A stretch of DNA of 64,000 nucleotides from contig CM043944.1 in NCBI GenBank assembly GCA_014529385.2, forward strand, positions 65,614,248 through 65,678,247. The letters are read 5' to 3'. The DNA is from Adiantum capillus-veneris (lineage: Eukaryota > Streptophyta > Polypodiopsida > Polypodiales > Pteridaceae). The notes under the pieces are model-generated. The model was not told where the DNA came from. It made no database searches and was given only the letters and a program-made list of their open reading frames with translations. Positions 32,156 through 44,195 of this stretch are shown here, piece by piece (the stretch's first letter is position 1; every line of letters starts with the position of its first letter). The position numbers were made by a program, and so were the translations under genes.

Positions 32156-33786
32156 CACCTGTTGAAGGAAGCGTGCCTCGGCATGGTTGACTCTTTGTCA
32201 CAATTTTTATACGCTAACGGAGGATGCTTATACAACACTGATTTCAGCACAAAGATATTTATGTGAAGCAGGGCTTCAATCTACGACTCTTAAATTGAAA
32301 TTTTTCCCGTTTGGGGTACGCTATGAGCACACGCTTTTGGGGAGTTTCTCCATATGCCTGCAGGATATTTTAGGCCAACTTTCTCTCGCGCAACGGAGAT
32401 GAAGATCTACATTTGAGCCATTTTTTCTTCCCACAGCTCAAGACAACTGGTTACAGCAACGACCAGGTTAGCCAAGTTTAAGTTTTTCTTGTTCCTTCCT
32501 GTTTGCACTTTACTTCGCAATTACTGTCATTGTGCAAAGCAAAGTGCTTTGGCAATTTCATAGGAAGCACGGCTTCAGGGAACTGGAAAAATAGGGCATA
32601 CCACCTCACAAAATCCCAACCAGTTCCAACTGTGCAAGGCACTAATGGTTTTGGCTCTCACGCTTGAGGCCATCACTCTTGCCAAGGGCTTCACAATCTA
32701 TATGCACAGCATGCTAACCAGGTGACATAAATTTTCCACCGCTTCAGAGATTACGCTTCTGCTATCACACTAGGCACTCTGTCTAAGTTTTGAAGTTCTG
32801 GATAGTTTAAATTTGTGGTTGCTGTCAACTCACACTACCATTGAATGGAACCTAAATCTACGACATATTTCACAAGAAAAGTGTCATATTAAGTCATTTT
32901 TCTAAAGTCACGACCCCATACATGGTAAGAGGGTCCAGTGGCAGCTTATGTTTTCTATTCCCTCTCTTGAAGAGAGCGTTATACACATACTTGCATGCTT
33001 ATATGATAAGCTGCCACTTAGGCATAAGATGAGTCAGAGCACACGATTGGGCACAACATATCCAAAGTTGACACATCAGGAAAGTTCCTCAGCCCAGCAT
33101 TTTCTCACTCTCTTTCTTCTTTCCCTCCATAAAAAATGAAAATCTCCTGAGAAGCTTTTGATACATGTTTTGCTCGTGAGTCAGCTTGAGCCAAAGTGCT
33201 CTAACTCACAGCTAGCACGTGGCTAAGATGCTACTCAAATTAGTCTTCATCGGTTCGTCGATTGAATTCTATTTTGCATAAGGGCTATCAGCCATACAGA
33301 CTAAGCGCCGTTGTCAGGCCAAGGGTAAGACCCAACTATTGGCATTCTTTGGGTGATTGTTTTCAAGATCTACCCAAGGAATACACATCCATGTTAATGA
33401 ACAAGCAAGCGTCTTGTCATTACGGATGTTTAGGGTGTCATTTTTGCACTACATGTTTTCAGTGCGACACTCAAGTTGAGTTTTGGATAATCTTCAACTC
33501 ACAGCAGTTGATCTCTATAAGAAAGTATAGATGCAGCAATTAGTTGTGATAGCATGGCTGTCCATAAGAGATTGACAGTTAATTTGTGTGGGTCTCTTGC
33601 TCTCTCTATAGCACTACGGAGTGTGTATGGACATACTGTTTTGGGGTAAGACCCGGCGGGTGATTACTACATCCCCATAGGCATTACGTTCACAGTTTGA
33701 TGTGCATTGAGGATCACAGTTGATCTCTCCCATTTCTACTTTCAAGGAAAGAATTCCGCAATCTATCGAACACGGTAGGAGACGGA
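32156..33786. repeat. 1.6-kb long direct repeat, right copy
   Basis: Partner of 26954-28598. The 71-codon frame is at 32187-32402 and differs by a handful of residues. The right edge lies exactly where gypsy RT coding on the minus strand is cut off (33787). Confidence 0.85.
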
Positions 33787-34952
33787 GAAAATGGCAAGGA
33801 ACCGATGAAGAAATTCACTAAACATCTCCATCATACACCGTTGAAAGGTAGCTGGTGCATTCACAGGCCAAAACGCATCACCAGATACATGAAAGCTCCC
33901 CACTCAGTGATGAAAGTGGTCTTCACTCTATCTTCAGGAGCGATCTGTAACTGGTTATAGCTGCTATAACCATCCATGAAACTATACATCTCATATCCTG
34001 GGATCTCATCAAGCAACATATCAGTAAAAGGTAAGGGAAATGGATCCTTAATAGTCTGGGCATTTAGTTTCCTATAGTCGACACAAACTCTCAATTTTCC
34101 ATTCTTTTTGGGAACCACGACTATGGGAAATAGCCAATCACTGCTTGCCACTTCCGTAATGAACCCAGCCTTGACAAGATTATCAATCTCCTCGTTGACC
34201 TTCTTTGCATAGTTGGGGTTCATCCGATATCTTTGCAATCTTACTGGCCTAGCATCCGGTTTCAGTGGTATTTGATGCTGACAGACTTTAGGATCTACTC
34301 CCTTCAGATCTGTATGTTCCCAGGCAAACACATCTTTATAGTTCTGGAACATTTTTCGTGCCTTTTCCTTCATTGCTGGGTTGAGGTGCTTGTTAACCTT
34401 AATCATTCTGGGATTTTCCTCTGATCCTAGGTTCCACTCTTCTACTTCCTGATCGTCTGGAAGCAACCAGTTTGGTCCGCCTCCTTTTCGTTTGGTCGAT
34501 TCTTCAGCGTAATCCCAGGATGGTCCATTCATTTTTGAATCATTATTCTGATCCAGTGGGTACTCTTTAGAACATACTGGTTCCTCTACTATACCAGTAT
34601 CAGCCGGTTCCACCATCCTTCCTGTATTGACTTCAGTAAACTGATCAGGGAATTGTCTCTTCTGCTTGTCAGCCTGCTCTTTGTTCAGCAAGACTGCATT
34701 CAAGTCGATTTTTGCCAAAGGGAATATGTTCATAGCCGCTAGCATTCGCTCGATCGTCTTGGCTCTGTACTTCTGACACAACTCCTTCAGCCTCAGTTCC
34801 TTTTTCCAGCTCCTGGTATTGTTGGTCTGGATTAGGATTCTGCCACTGGCCCCTTCTATGGTCAAAGTTTGGTTTGCATAGTCATGAACAGCATATGTTG
34901 TTCTTAACCATGGGCGCCCTAGTAGCATTCCATATGCTCCCTGCACATCCAA
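33787..34952 (-). pseudogene. Gypsy reverse transcriptase N-terminal half, truncated
   Basis: The open frame 34952-33861 contains GAYGMLLGRPWLRTTYAVHD (protease C-terminus), a long acidic linker, then RT: PVRLQRYRMNPNYAKKVNEE, KAGFITEVASSDWLFPIVVV, PKKNGKLRVCVDYRKLNAQT, YSFMDGYSSYNQLQIA, and WGAFMYLVMRFGL. After a stop and shift it continues with an NAPATFQR-like block and ends at 33787, before the YxDD motif. The edge coincides with the 1.6-kb repeat. No RNase H or integrase of this copy is present. Confidence 0.88.
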
Positions 34953-35347
34953 GACTAGGAAATTGGTTTTGAATTTCTCCCAACTCTTATTTGCATGTTT
35001 TCAATCATACCCGTCGCCTGTACGACTCTATGATCTGCCATTCTTACTTTGAATGGTGCTAGTTTCATATTAGTGATACCCATTCTCTGCTAAAGATGAG
35101 CTCCCATTATGTTGACTCCTGCCCCTCCATCCAGGATAACACTTGAGAGAGGTTCCCACTGCTTCCTGACCTTGTAGTCTACCTGAATAAGTGGAACTTC
35201 ATCATCCCGGACAACCGTCAGGTCCACTGTTCTGGCCTCTGCCTCAGCCTTCCTGCGCTGTCTGATAAAGTTGGCCACCTCAGGCAATGTTTTTCTTATA
35301 TCCTCCAGCTCTACAGTCAGCTTCTGGATTCTATCACAAATTTTCAC
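34953..35347 (-). pseudogene. Gypsy protease region
   Basis: The frame at 35347-35090 reads LEDIRKTLPEVANFIRQRRK, then VILDGGAGVNIMGAHL, a retropepsin-like active site in which DGG replaces the usual D-T/S-G, as in several plant gypsy elements. A stop near 35090 separates it from the LGRPWL part downstream. Confidence 0.75.
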
Positions 35348-35356
35348 TTGAATTTA

Positions 35357-37312
35357 TTATCTCTCTTGGTCAGACTGATTGTCAGAGCTTGAAGAACTGG
35401 TATCTTCACACTGCCATTCTTCTTTTGCAGTGCTTCCACTCTTTCCATCCACTCCCATTTCATCACCTAGTCCATGTACCACAGCCAGCATGGTCTCTGT
35501 CATGGCCGGTACTGACTGATCTTTATCAGTCGATTGGGCTGGTATCCTCTGAATGACTCTAGCTTCGGAACTTTCTGGCTGCTCTGGCAGCTTCTTAACT
35601 AAATCCTCCGTGATTTTAGCTGCTAGTTCCCGCTGCTCTTGCCACTCATCTACCACCTTTTCTTTACCTTTGGCCTTCCAAACTTCCCTTTGTTGAGCTC
35701 ACTTGCTGTTGTTAGGATTTACTGGTACTTCTGAAGTGTCTGGGATTTCTTCAATGACTACTCCCTTGCTCCTGGTAACTACCCTGACTGGGACTGGCTC
35801 TGGTGCCTTAGCCTCAGTAGTAGTCGTTACCGGTGCATCTGGACATTGGGCTGCAAAATGACCATACTTCCCACAAGTATAGCAATTCATGCTCCTGTTC
35901 TGGAAGTTGCCTCTTCCTCTGCCTCTGCCCATTCCTGGTTGGTATCTGCCACGTCCCTGACCAGTACCACAGGTACTTGGTCTCTCCTCTTGAGCTACTT
36001 TGACTAGTTCTACCTTCACTGGTTCAGTGTAGGCAACCACTGACAGATCCTTTCCTTTCTTAAAATGGTGAATTCTGATGCCACAATTATTCCATAGGTG
36101 ACTAAAGGCCTTGCAGTAGGTACATTGTGGACATTCAGTGGAGATATGGTCCTTGGATTTGCGTCTTGAACATCGAGTCTCCATCTTTCGGACTGGCTGT
36201 CTTGTGTGGCTAATTTCTGCAATCTGCCTAGCCATCTCTTCAATTTTCTTGGTCCATGATCCCTTCTTTGATTTCTCCTTTGCTCGTTCATTGGAGCTGC
36301 TCTCATAGCTACTGGACATTTCACTGGAATCAGAAGTTTCAGTAGCAGAGCTACTCCTACTGGTCCTTCGCTTCTTGTGGCTATTTTCCTTCTTAGCCTG
36401 ATGTTCCAGCTTTAATGCCCTTTGGACCATATCATTGAATTTTTTTGTAGGGACTAGTACTTCTTGTTCCCTAAGCTTCTTGCTTCTGAACCCATTCAGG
36501 AACCATGCCCTCAATCTCTTCTCAGATGGCAGTTCTTGCAACCGCTTGGTTAGCTCTTTTATCTTTTCCACATAGCTGCGGACTGACAAATTCCTCTGTT
36601 TGATCTTATCTAATTCACAGAGAATATCTTCGTCCCCTCTATTGTCGGAATATTCCAACCTGAAGGCCTTAAGCAATTTGCTATATGATCTCAGCTAGCA
36701 TGCAGGGTAATGGTAATACCATTTCCTCGCTGCCTCCTTCAAGGTTTGTGGAAAATATTCCCCCCAATCATCTTCATCAATGTTTTTAAGTTCAGCATAC
36801 TACTCGAAAGCTTGTATGTGAACATCTGGATCATCCTTTTTCCCCCCTTTGAATATTGGAAAGGAAATCTTCAGGGAAGCTGTGTAATCATTTCGATTAC
36901 TACTGATCCTGCCACTTCTCTTCTTGTCTTCAGAATGACGCTTGGGAGCCTTCTTGCAATTGTCAGTGTCAACATCCCAATCAATCTTTGTCTCTGTCTC
37001 AATGTCAGTGTCTTCTCTGGTTTGTCTGCTAGAAGTACGGTGACTTCCCTTACTGCCCTTGGTATCCTTATCTCTCTGGCGAGACTGAGAACTCTTGGAA
37101 CTCTTTGCCTTCCGTGCTTCCCGTTCTGCCCCTCAGCGTCAAGAATGACTAGAGTGTTGTGAGTCCTGCGCCTCATCAGTCTGACTATGCTCCTCCTAAG
37201 CCTCAGTGTCAGTCATCTTCTCTTGCTTTGGGTTAGACTCTCTTCCTGACTCCTCAGGAATGGGGTCCACACGAATGGTAGATTTCCGGCCACGATTGGA
37301 TTTTGGTGCCAT
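35357..37312 (-). pseudogene. Gypsy gag with CCHC zinc knuckle
   Basis: An ATG at 37312 opens MAPKSNRGRKSTIRVDPIPE. Later blocks include ISFPIFKGGKKDDPDVHIQA and EAARKWYYHYP, typical of the retrotransposon gag domain, then the frame 36676-35699 with LDKIKQRNLSVRSYVEKIKE, Arg/Ser-rich and RGRGRG-type segments, and the knuckle CYTCGKYGHFAAQC (a perfect CX2CX4HX4C). A tail frame (35656-35357) ends the gag region. In-frame stops near 37190, 36800 and 36690 disable it. Confidence 0.85.
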
Positions 37313-37930
37313 TACTGAAAACTTCAAACTGGGAGAAGAGTCTTTTAGTCAACGAGCTTCAGCTCGAGCCACCGTGATCACCAAAATGGAATTGGAGCTG
37401 ATCTCTTGAGACAGCTAATTCCTGTGTTAGAAGATTTCAGCTACTAGTGTGGGAAGCTTTCAGACAGTAGACTGGACAGGAATCAGAGACTAGACTGAAA
37501 TGTGGATACTGAAATAAGAATCAGACTTATGTACTGGAAATAAGGTTCAAATTCAGATTCATATTCAGAAGACTGGACGAGAAGTAAGTATAACTGAAAT
37601 ATATGCCATGATTGGGATTACAGATCAAGATTACAGCAAATATGATTACAGAGAGAAAGTACAACCGACAATACTGCCAATGATTCTCAAGTACAAGTAT
37701 AGCCAAAGCGCTAACCCAAATGATAATAATTGCCAACCCGATTACAATGTAATGGGCCCTATTTATACACTTCGGGTTTACTGTAGTAATTACTATAGTA
37801 ATTACTAAGTAATTCGCTGCCCATCTTCTAAGAAGACGTTCCCACATAGTGACTATCCAGCCGTCTACATCGAGCTATTTACACATTCTATTCCCTTGTC
37901 TTTCATGTATGCTATGAGCATCATATCCAC
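37313..37930 (-). promoter_or_regulatory. Leader and probable 5' LTR part with TATA box
   Basis: Upstream of gag on the minus strand TATAAATAG (37759-37767, followed by GGGCCC) is a good core promoter, as expected in a gypsy LTR. Next to it lies a small palindromic AT motif (GTAATTACTATAGTAATTAC, 37783-37805). I could not find a convincing primer site or an LTR end, so boundaries are open. Confidence 0.5.
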
Positions 37931-37939
37931 CATGAGCAT

Positions 37940-38900
37940 TGACAACTACAAATTATTAGTCATGGAAATGCATGCTAAAATACGTTTTGCTAAATGCATG
38001 CACACTAAGTGTTAGGGGGCCTAGTGTTTAGAAAAGGCATATTTGTAGCGGCATGTAACTTCATAAATTTGATAGCTTATGAATCTTTTAGCACCACGAG
38101 TGCAATACCTCTATGGGATTTATTGTGGGTCTACCAACCAACGTACAAGGTGATGGCTTGGTATGGGTGCTTATAGGATAGATTGCCTAAACTTTGTAAG
38201 TTTATTCCAATCAAGTCCACTCTTTTACCAAGTTGGTTATTAACAATCTGTATAGACTATATAGATTACCCTCAAATTTTGTGAGTAATAGTGAACCCAT
38301 GTTTACCAGTCATCTCTGGAAGAATGTCTCTAAATGGTTGGGGAACACAACTCCATATGATTATTGCCAATCATCTAGAGATGGATAGGCAGCTTGCAAG
38401 CATTAATCAAGTGTTAAAGGATATGCTAAGGGTGTACATTGGAGAGCAACAGTCCAATTGGAAATATCACCTCTCTACTTTGGAGTTTCCTTATCATGAT
38501 ACAAAGCATGTTACGACTAGGTTTAGTCATTTCATGCTTATGTCAGGTTTTCAGCCTCGATCACTAGTTATGGTTGGGTTGGATCCTAATAAGGAATGAC
38601 AGTAAGTGAAGGCCTTAATTTGTGCTGATGAGATTTGTTAACAAGTCACTTTCATCAAAAGTTGAGAAGATGTATTGTTACATGTTCCAGTATCTTTAGA
38701 AAGTATCAAAATTGGTCATTCATTTAGTCACCCCTTTATGGTGGTAACCCATTTAAAATACTCAAGCCATTTATAAATCGAGTCTACACACTATTGTATT
38801 TATCCAATTTTGGATATATTCCGTTTACAAACATGCTTACAAAGGGATAACAATGTAGATGATCAAGATGTTCTTCTTGGTTTCATTGAACCTCCTACTG
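37940..38900 (+). pseudogene. Chromovirus-type Ty3/gypsy integrase C-terminal relic
   Basis: The plus strand encodes GFIVGLPT (after the core Asp region), FTSHLWKNVSKWLG, then the frame 38291-38599 with NQVLKDMLRVYIGEQQSNWK, LEFPYHDTKHVTTRFSHFML, and SGFQPRSLVMVGLDPNKE. These are the integrase blocks of plant chromoviruses (QVLEDMLR, FAYNS.KH, F.L.YG..P). Stops and shifts are frequent. It is followed by a polypurine tract and an LTR start. Confidence 0.82.
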
Positions 38901-39024
38901 AACCGTGTATCAATCAAGTGGACAACTGGAGCCTGGACCCAAGGGAGGTGCCAATGTGGAAAACATTAGTGTCCTCAAGAAGACACCTCCACTTCTTTTT
39001 GTGTGTGGAAAAAGATGCTTCTCC

Positions 39025-39034
39025 AAGGGGGGAG
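39025..39034 (+). promoter_or_regulatory. Polypurine tract of the chromovirus relic
   Basis: AAGGGGGGAG lies 4 bases before TGTCAGGCC, the expected place of the plus-strand primer just upstream of a 3' LTR. Confidence 0.75.
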
Positions 39035-39037
39035 TAA

Positions 39038-39175
39038 TGTCAGGCCTAAGGTAGGATTGGGGGGGCAAGGCCCTAGTCTATACATGCATGGTCAAGGGGA
39101 CTCCTAAAATAGGGAACAAGGGTCTATATAGGGTAAGGCTGGGTGGATATGAGCATGCAGTAGTTTCCCTAGAAT
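39038..39175 (+). repeat. 3' LTR (start) of the chromovirus relic
   Basis: Begins TGTCAGGCC and includes a TATATAGGG-like box (39123-39132). It is similar to the LTR relic at 30530-30631. The end is uncertain because another integrase relic begins at about 39190. Confidence 0.6.
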
Positions 39176-39189
39176 TTCAACAAATGGGT

Positions 39190-40165
39190 GGTAGATTAGG
39201 TAAATACCTTTGGGATTATAGCAAAAAGAGATGCTTAGTTCTTGCAAGAGAAGATTGGTCAAACCAAGTGGAAGGTTGTGCTTTGAGGTCAAAGACTATA
39301 CAGGCAATATGCAAGTTTCTTCTGGAACATGTAATTTGCTATTGTGGCTATGTTGGGAAAATGATAACAAATAGGGATTAGCTAGATGTTGAGGAATCCA
39401 GGGAGTTGTTTTCCAAGTTGGGTATCAAACTTTCTCTCATTACTACTCACTATCCTGAAAGGAATGGTAAATATGATCGTGGGCATTCTCCTATCATTAA
39501 AGCTTTTGGCTAAGGCTTACAAAGGTAAACTTGGAGAGTGGCCAAGATTATTGCCTTATGTTTTATGGGATGATCATACAACTCATAGCCAAGTCACTGG
39601 TTATATGCTTGTTAAGTTGATTTATGGTCCAAAACCTACAATTCCAATTGAGGATGTGAATCCAACATGGAATTTATTTCCTTGGGAGGATGGAATGAGA
39701 AAGTAAGACCTTCTTGCTTTGCATATACAATAGTTAGAAATATCACCCAAATATATTGAGCTTGTAGTATCAATAGAGATAGGTTTTATAAGAGGCACAT
39801 GCTTAGGCCAAACGATATTGGAGGAAGGTGATTGGGTGTTGGTGCATGACATTAGTCTTGGACTCTATAATAAGGAAGCTTGGAAAGAGATGGCTTGGCC
39901 CTTATGGTGTTGAGCAAGTGCATGGGACTGCAACTTATACTTTGCATGTGTTAGATGGGACATTAATGGAAAATTCCCATTGCAAGAAAATGGACTAAAT
40001 TGTTTAAAAGAAGAGGGAATGTTGATCCATTTGATGCACAAGCAAGTCAAGAAGAGGATAGATCTGACTTTGTGAATAGTGAGGATGAAAGTGAAGATAT
40101 GATGTCTAACAGTGAGTTTTGATGCTTATCAACAAAGACTATTGTGGCACATGCTTGAGAATGTG
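39190..40165 (+). pseudogene. Second, distinct Ty3/gypsy integrase relic
   Basis: A different integrase begins with LVLAREDWSNQVEGCALRSK (first Asp region), then HVICYCGYVGKMITNRD, LGIKLSLITTHYPERNGKYD, RGHSPIIKALAKAYKGKLGE, LPYVLWDDHTTHSQVTGYML and LIYGPKPTIPIEDVNPTW. The H-Y-P-E-R-N-G segment equals the HPQxNG block; the glutamate after it reads D, so the third catalytic residue seems lost. I associate the RGH.PI and LW.DRTT blocks with a gypsy group different from the chromovirus next to it. Stops at 39378 and beyond. Confidence 0.7.
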
Positions 40166-40172
40166 CAAGTTT

Positions 40173-40184
40173 AGAGGGGGTGGA
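40173..40184 (+). promoter_or_regulatory. Polypurine tract before an LTR start
   Basis: AGAGGGGGTGGA is followed directly by TGTTGTGTAG at 40185, the probable 3' LTR start of the integrase relic to the left. Confidence 0.65.
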
Positions 40185-41926
40185 TGTTGTGTAGTTCACC
40201 TCACTTTTTATGCTTTTGGATTTGTGTCATATGTGTGAAAGGGGTTGCCGTGGTTGTTGTTGTCCTATACATACCTTACCAAGGGGTTCAGGCCCTAGTC
40301 TGCATGTTTTCCACTTTAGAACATGCCTTCTTTGGATTAATAATGTACATATGGCAAGTGCATCATGGTAGCACACTCGTTTCACCTAGAAAGTTCAATG
40401 CAAGCAAACACTTCCCAAAAATAGCATCTAGCATGTATAGCCATCAACGATATGATTAAAGGTCATTTAAAAGTAGAAAAATGAGGTTTAGCATGAAATA
40501 AGGGATTTTGCAGCATGTTTGGGCTATTTACAACTAAAATGGGTCATTTTTGGGCTAAAAATAGCCACAAAAAAGGCCATAAAATGGTCAAGCAATTACC
40601 CTTTTTTGCTCAAAAATGGTTCTAAATTCCATATCACTCATAGTGGCATGACTCTTAGCAAGGATCTTGCTTATTTGGAGCTGAATATCAGCACTTTTAA
40701 CCTCTTTGAAGAGGGATACACATGGTTCTCTTATGATGTGCTAATGCAATCCCATGGTACTCCTACCTAGTATTTGAGTGTGTGAGGAAGAGTTACAACT
40801 AGGCTTCCTCTCAAAAAAAAGGTGTGTGTGCTTGTCCATGGAGGTGCTTAAGCTTCCATGAAATTGCCTCCACAAAGAATTGAGAAAAGAAGTTAGGGTT
40901 TTCTATGGGAAAACCAAGCAATTGGGGTTGAAGCTACATGAAATCATATCACACACATGAGTTTTGAACTTCCACGGATGAACTAAAGATATTATTCTTT
41001 GTTTTTCTCTTTTGGATAAGTGGTGTTTGTGATTGATTAAGCCACGAACTCTCATAGTCAAAGGCTCGACGCCTTCCCAGCCGTATCATGAACTTTCCAA
41101 CAACGAGTGTCTACTTCCATGTCATGATCAATTCTTCTTCTTCTCTGACATGCAACACACAACACTCCAATTTAAGAGGTGCACATGCCACTATCTATCT
41201 CTCTTTGATTGTGTCTCTTGTTGGATTGTGTGTACACAAGATTATCCAGGATGCACATTTTTTGGTCTCCTCTCTCATATGTGGTGATTTCTGTTTTTTC
41301 AAGGTCGCCTTGCCTCTGCATGTTGTATGGGAGGATGATGATGTGATTATTCTACTTCCCTTATCGGGGTTTTCCCACCCCGGCGTGCTGGGGGAATACT
41401 AATGGTGATGTGACTATGATATAAAATTTGGGGGGGGGGGGGGGGGGGGGGTCTTCACATGAGAGTCGGTCAATTTGGGAGAAGGTGTGTGTTTATATGG
41501 CTAGAGGCCACTAAAAAGAGGTTAAAAATAAGAATTTTTTTTATTGTGGAGAGTAGTTGATTTTGGGTGGAGGAGGTAGTTTTTGGCGCAAGTAAGTAGA
41601 AGAAAAAACAACATTTTTGGGGAAGCGTGCATGCGATCATTGGGGGGTGGGAAAACTTTGTCTTTTTTTTAATCCTTTTAAAAATGGAATAAGAAAAATT
41701 TCTTTGGGGGAATCAGATATCTTTGTGGATAGAATGTCAAAGTCTCCTTCTTTGACTTTTTCTTAAGGAGGTTATAGAGGACAATTTTCCGGCTTTGGTG
41801 GAGGGAATCTATATTATGCGCTTGGGTGTTTTGGTTAGCAATTAGTCATAATTGACACAACTTTCTTTGTGCATGTTTTATCCAATCAATCAAATCGAGG
41901 TCAAGTCTCTGTTACTTCTCTTGCGT
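40185..41926 (+). other. Probable LTR and unresolved non-coding DNA, with G22 run
   Basis: The LTR beginning at 40185 cannot be delimited because no second copy lies in the window. No gene is seen. 41430-41451 is 22 consecutive G. 41452-41926 is T/G-rich with nothing recognisable. Confidence 0.4.
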
Positions 41927-41999
41927 CTATTTGAGTTCATCTATGTCAACCTTCTCATAGCTGTAGACCCGGCCTCTCTTGAACAACCTTCTGTATGAC
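41927..41999 (-). other. Possible terminal exon beside a retroelement insertion
   Basis: The minus strand from 41999 reads MSYRRLFKRGRVYSYEKVD and ends after 24 codons. It looks like a conserved protein tail. Removing the LTR element at 42007-50974 would join it to DNA at 50975 on. The product is not identified. Confidence 0.25.
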
Positions 42000-42006
42000 A
42001 TTGTGC

Positions 42007-42412
42007 TGCTACAAATGGGAGCACGAAGAGCCCTGCAAATATCAAGAATGACATAATACAATCCATGAAATTGACAAATTTGCATACCTGGCACATCCAC
42101 AAGCACGTAATCGAAGCTAAACATGAACTGAGGGAGACAGAGTGCGGGAGAGAGAGCACATGTGGGTGCACCTCCTTGAGCGGAGTGCTACACCAGCACG
42201 CCAAGAGAGGAGAGATGAGATGAGAGAAGAAAGACACGAGCACTAAGTAGCAATCTCCCCCCGTACAAGAGTGAGCATTTTCCTCTTGCATGTATTTATT
42301 TATAGATTCTTCAATGCTAAAAAATGAATACACATTGGCCGGTCATGCATAAATGGCCATAGCTCGTAATGAGCACTTGAGTAACAAATGTACATATCCC
42401 TTATCCATAACA
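42007..42412 (-). repeat. 3' LTR of the gag-pol-less element
   Basis: Matches 50571-50974 closely, with scattered substitutions. A GA-rich segment and a TTGCACGGGGGGAGATTG-like box (minus strand) are common to all three copies in the window. Confidence 0.8.
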
Positions 42413-43555
42413 TACTTCATGGTTGGAAAAGAAATTGTCCTCAGTTGCAAGGTACATAAGTGGTGGGGTCCATTACGAGGTACAAGATATTGGGTACATG
42501 CCTCCATAGCACAATGAGTAGTTGAAAACCAAAAGAGTAACAATGATTAGTAGGAAGCAACTTAAAAGTGCAAAAATGTGTAACATGTGTATGATGTGAT
42601 GGGAGTGCAAAAAAATGAAGTAAATGTGCATAGGTGCAGAGTGCAACATTGGTCAGAAATGTTGTTCCAAATAGACCACCATCTGTCACCCTGCTATCTT
42701 TCCATACCAATTCATCATATCCTTTCATATTAATCCATACCAAATGTGGTGGGCCACTTCCACATATAATGTAAGCACGAAGAGTCCTGCCTTACCAGGC
42801 GTAGGCACTCTAGTACACATGTATCAACATCCATAAATGGCAAGAACATTATTGCAAAGCAAAGAGTCCTGCCTCACGAGGCGTAGGCACTCTAATGCAC
42901 GTGGCAATAACCAAAAGTTTCCATAACAAGATGTGGAGCGGAGAGTCATGCCCTCTTCAGGAGTAGGAACTCTAACATGTGTAGAAATTTTGCCATTCCA
43001 ATTCAATTCAACCCATAAGATCCTTGCCATAACAATGTACAATGTCGCAACTAATGTGTTGGGTAATGTGACCAAGGGTTTGTGTGAGATGAGGGTGTGC
43101 TTGGTGAAGTGTACTGGATATGTGAGAGTAAGTTTTAAATCACTGATGATTGTTGCAACAGAATTAGAAGCAAATTAGAGATGATGACATTTACAAGAAC
43201 AAGTGCTAAAGAAAAGGGAAAGAGGAAGCAATTATTGTAGAGAATTCCATAATAACATTTTTATAACATCAACTTGTGAAGGAATCGTGCAAAAATTATA
43301 TAATAAAGGTCAGCATCAATTGGACAAAGATAAGGTATGTTTGAGTAGAAAAAATACTTATAAACTATTATTCACTGTCAGAGTATCTTACCCAAAGGAT
43401 ATTGTGCAATTGAAAATATACAAATATCGGTGTGTTTTGTTGTGATGGAAATGGTAAATCATATGTATTGCAACTGACAGGTGGAAAATGCATAGCTGCT
43501 CTATGGAAAATGCAAAGGATAGCAGATTCATTATCATTGCATTATAAAAGTGCTC
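42413..43555. other. Interior of the gag-pol-less element, no gene seen
   Basis: No credible frame. Short duplications occur (for example the AGTCCTGCCT...GTAGGCACTCTA box at about 42783 and 42870). AT-rich. Confidence 0.4.
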
Positions 43556-43866
43556 TTTTTGAGCTATAGTCACTTTATATCCGGGCACACAATGTGTATT
43601 CATTTTTTAGCATTCAAAAATCTATAAGTAAATATGTGCAAGAGGAAAATGTTCACTCTTGCACGGGGGGAGATTGCACCCAGTGTTTGTGTCCTTCTCT
43701 CCTCTCCTCTCTTCTCTCTCTCGCCATGCCGGTGTAGCACTCCGCTCTAGGAGGTGCATCTACACGTGCACTTCTACTCTCTCTCTTGATCTCTGTCTCT
43801 CTCTGTTCGCGTATAGCATGTATTGTGCATTGTGGGATTTGTGAGGTATGCAAATCTGTCGTTTTA
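43556..43866 (+). repeat. Inverted fragment of the same LTR family
   Basis: The plus strand here matches the reverse complement of 42060-42380 and 50640-50940 (GTGTATTCATTTTTTAGCAT, TTGCACGGGGGGAGATTG). It is a partial, diverged third copy in opposite orientation inside the larger element. Confidence 0.75.
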
Positions 43867-44096
43867 TGGCTTCTAGTATGTTTCTTTTGGTATTTTGTAG
43901 GCCTGCTATGCTCCCCAAAGTGAAAGACTAAAAAACTAAATCTAAAAGCCTAAACATGACTGACTAAAATCATCATCATCATCATCATCAATGCTTGAGA
44001 ATGCTTGGCAGTGGGCCTTTGTCGGAGAAAGTACTGCATCGGTCGCTGAAGAGCTTCGTCAATGTCCGCTTCTGTAAGTAGTCGTACTGGGGGGGG

Positions 44097-44195
<99 letters not shown>

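Noticed and set aside
26954-33786. Calling the 1.6-kb repeats a confirmed LTR pair
   Set aside because: Ends do not read clean TG...CA, no primer site or polypurine tract adjoins, similarity runs beyond the candidate CA end, and flanks do not match.
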